Assembly: GCA_943704425.1 (NCBI GenBank)
Contig: CALSCP010001051.1
Span: forward strand, 1 to 22,234
Origin: Ministeria vibrans ATCC 50519
Lineage: Eukaryota > Opisthokonta > Filasterea
Direction of reading: 5' to 3'
Length of the DNA stretch: 22,234 nucleotides
In this document: positions 21,001-22,234 of the stretch, piece after piece
How positions within the stretch are numbered: position 1 is the stretch's first letter
Layout: each line of letters starts with the position of its first letter
Program-made: the position numbers and the translations under genes
Notes under the pieces: model-generated
What the model saw: only the letters and a program-made list of their open reading frames with translations
The model's database searches: none
What the model was told of the DNA's origin: nothing

Positions 21001-22121
21001 ATGCAGCTGCCGAGATGCTGCGGACGACCTTTGGCGATGGTGTGGCGGATGCACTTGATCTCGAGCAGACCGGCGATGTGGCGGAAGCGCTTGTGAACTA
21101 CGAAGAAATTGTGACGTACGACGAGGACCACAAGAAGCTGTTTCACGATCGCATTCGTGCGTGCAACGAGAAGTTGCTCAAGTGGCACGATGCTCACCGC
21201 GACGTACTTGACGATTTGGGTTTGCGAGATCGGTTTGCGGATCGCTTTGAGCAGATGCGTCGGCAGACTGCCTCGCTTGTGCGAGAGCATCAGCGAACAC
21301 GACTTGAAGAGAAAGTGGTAGTGGAGGTGTCAGACGCGGTGTGGCAAGAGCGGAATGTGCCGCGTCAGGCGGAATTGCTGCGAGCGCTTGTGCGAAGCCG
21401 CGGACGAGCGTCGCATGAGACTATACTTGATGCCAAGCAGGACGCCGGCGACTTTTGGGTGCGTAACACAATGAGCGATTCACTGGAGGAATTTGTGAGG
21501 CGCGCTCGCAGTGAAGGGCCTGAACGAGCGCAGCGAGTGGCACTTCTTGAGAGTACGGTGCCCGATGAGCTTGCCGTGCTGTCATTGGGCGGTAAACAGG
21601 TTAATGTGGGCCAAGCCAAGCACTACGCGAGTCGAGCCATTGAGAACTTTCGTCAAGACTGGAATGCATTGCATCCGCTGTCGACGCAATTGCGACGCGA
21701 GCTGTTGGCACGCTTGCAACGCATGACGGAGATGCAGGAGTTTTTTGAGTTTGTTGAGGATGACAGTGTCCTGGAGAGCACAACTGGGCTCCGTGCGCTG
21801 CTTCAACGTTGGCGTCATCGCACCGAGCCATTGGACGTGGACGACGGCCGAGCTGGCAGCGAGGAGGGAGATGTGACCAATGACACGCTAGTGTGGGATT
21901 CGATTGCGTGGGCACGCAAGACGTATCTCAGCGCGATTGAAGGGCGTTTTCTTCAGCGGTACACGGGCGCCGCTGACTCGCTGTTCACGACGAGTGTATG
22001 CCCGCTGCTGTATGAAGGCAAAGTCATGACGCTACTCAATGTGGCTGAACGAGTGCGTCGCATGGGTGCACATGCGGCGTGCAAGAACTACCTTACTTCT
22101 GCCCGGAGGCACCTCGAAGAG
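10707..22121 (+). CDS. PRKDC: DNA-dependent protein kinase catalytic subunit (DNA-PKcs), N-terminal 3551 residues, 3' end outside window
   Basis: A PIKK-family kinase that is recruited by Ku to DNA double-strand ends and drives non-homologous end joining in the nucleus. Exons are 10707-10851, 10980-11176, 11300-11447, 11498-11749, 11817-12280 and 12675-22121; all phases match and 3551 codons are read. Landmarks in human order are LSLAIRGFGYFAGPC (near 380), LISGFYTLTSISVR-type helical repeats, YEDELLASCLKL, DRRTKVAACELLHALV, VNVRLFVSKMIVNRPDVF and GIHYVVADLCVVIVSW in the NUC194/circular-cradle region, then TIDSDYKRR...MTPMF (near 2795-2810). A basic helix follows, then FRRYRGGEMPDVEI and SQRDPVLARELFSLLF. 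FAT-domain repeats start near 3110. The PI3K-like kinase and FATC domains (about 580 residues in human) are not in this window. The reading frame runs into a stop at 22134, but a GTAAAT donor at 22122 follows GAG exactly where the FAT domain continues. The exon 2/3 boundary has an alternative (11180/11295) that adds three residues. Divergent partner: GCP6. Confidence 0.95.
12281..12674 (+). repeat. DNA-PKcs intron 5 made of trinucleotide repeats
   Basis: A 394-nt intron, GTACAA to GTGCTAG. From about 12307 to 12550 the plus strand is a patchwork of AAC, AAG, AAT and ACT triplets almost free of G outside AAG, including (AAC)n near 12400-12430 and (ACT)n near 12500-12525. It is followed by AT-rich sequence and a TTTTCTCTTTTCTCTTT pyrimidine tract. 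No coding potential seen. Confidence 0.9.
13303..13352 (+). repeat. Coding AAC repeat: Asn-rich loop in DNA-PKcs
   Basis: AAC/GAC triplets encode an Asn/Asp run at about residues 612-628, followed by Ser and an acidic stretch. It interrupts the region between two conserved helical blocks. It is absent from the human protein as I recall it, and is a lineage-specific disordered insertion. Confidence 0.85.
16864..16920 (+). repeat. Coding Ala/Thr/Ser low-complexity stretch in DNA-PKcs
   Basis: GCC, ACC and AGC/AGT triplets encode an Ala, then Thr, then Ser-rich run (about residues 1799-1817) between two helical segments. It is probably a flexible loop expanded by replication slippage. Confidence 0.75.
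17964..18072 (+). repeat. Lys/Glu run and 9-bp GDD repeat in DNA-PKcs
   Basis: A GAA/AAG-rich stretch (17964-18005) encodes consecutive Glu then Lys. About 30 bp later, near-perfect copies of the 9-mer ATGGCGACG (18037-18068) encode repeated Gly-Asp-Asp. Together they form a charged insertion (about residues 2165-2202) just after the conserved block NYLASHFLDDSSLSQ. This corresponds to the disordered PQR autophosphorylation region in the vertebrate protein. Confidence 0.8.
19899..20073 (+). other. SQ/TQ cluster in DNA-PKcs (ABCDE-like autophosphorylation region)
   Basis: Within about 60 residues (2811-2869) directly after the conserved TPMF there are six SQ or TQ dipeptides: FSQ, SSQ, ATQ, two in TQTQ, and TQQ. 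The vertebrate ABCDE cluster (T2609, T2638, T2647 and others), which controls end access and kinase release, lies directly after the same LTPMF motif. The position is therefore conserved although the spacing is not. Regulation is inferred from the family. Confidence 0.75.
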
Positions 22122-22141
22122 GTAAATAATCAGTAGAAATA

Positions 22142-22234
<93 letters not shown>
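22122..22234 (+). repeat. Start of DNA-PKcs intron 6 with an (ATT)n repeat to the window edge
   Basis: A donor, GTAAAT at 22122, opens an intron. From about 22142 to the last base the sequence is about 31 uninterrupted ATT triplets. The remaining intron and the exons for the kinase and FATC domains lie to the right. Confidence 0.85.

Noticed and set aside
10707-22121. Assignment as another PIKK (ATM, ATR, TOR, TRRAP)
   Set aside because: SLAIRGFGYFAGPC, the TIDSD..TPMF motif and the RYRGGEMPDVEI / QRDPVLARELFSLLF block are specific to DNA-PKcs.
22122-22136. TAG at 22134 as the natural end of the large kinase gene
   Set aside because: The protein would lack the rest of FAT plus the kinase and FATC domains. 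A GTAAAT donor sits exactly where the homology stops, and an intron-like ATT repeat follows.

Overview
The window is nuclear DNA from a eukaryote, most likely a free-living protist. The evidence is 24 spliceable GT..AG introns inside four conserved eukaryotic genes, a standard genetic code (TAA and TAG used as stops, no internal stops read through), GC-rich exons, and AT-rich or microsatellite-rich introns and spacers. I cannot name the species. A DNA-PKcs gene together with GCP6 fits lineages such as amoebozoans or holozoans, but this is only inference. Functional assignments rest on remembered family sequences, mainly the human orthologues; no search was run.

Layout, left to right. (1) 1-174, minus strand: possibly the first exon of an unrecognised gene, followed by an intron with a (GA)33 tract that runs off the window. 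(2) 296-2832, minus: a nine-exon fold-type I aminotransferase, kynurenine/2-aminoadipate aminotransferase (AADAT/KAT II type, 449 aa). Its eighth intron is filled by a 22-bp minisatellite. (3) 2833-3804: a divergent intergenic region with a (TC)n tract, a G-run cluster, a CCAAT box and short TTCAAAGT repeats. (4) 3805-6466, plus: serine palmitoyltransferase subunit 2 (SPTLC2/LCB2), seven exons, 576 aa, with a lysine-rich tail. (5) 6467-6617: a short convergent 3' spacer. (6) 6618-10550, minus: gamma-tubulin complex component 6 (GCP6), five exons, 1198 aa. (7) 10551-10706: a 156-bp bidirectional spacer. (8) 10707 to beyond the right edge, plus: DNA-dependent protein kinase catalytic subunit (DNA-PKcs/PRKDC). 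Five small exons are followed by one 9447-nt exon, giving 3551 residues. The kinase and FATC domains lie beyond the window, which ends inside an (ATT)n intron.

These genes are not a pathway cluster. AADAT acts in tryptophan/lysine catabolism, SPT2 in sphingoid-base synthesis at the ER, GCP6 in microtubule nucleation, and DNA-PKcs in non-homologous end joining. They are arranged as two divergent pairs meeting tail to tail. I find no mobile element, CRISPR array, RNA gene or new multi-gene system. The most notable points are an unusual 5' splice-site preference (GTAC in 13 of 24 introns), an SQ/TQ cluster in DNA-PKcs at the vertebrate autophosphorylation position, the compact GCP6/DNA-PKcs promoter, a possible dilysine ER-retrieval end on SPT2, and the minisatellite with a perfect 66-bp block duplication.
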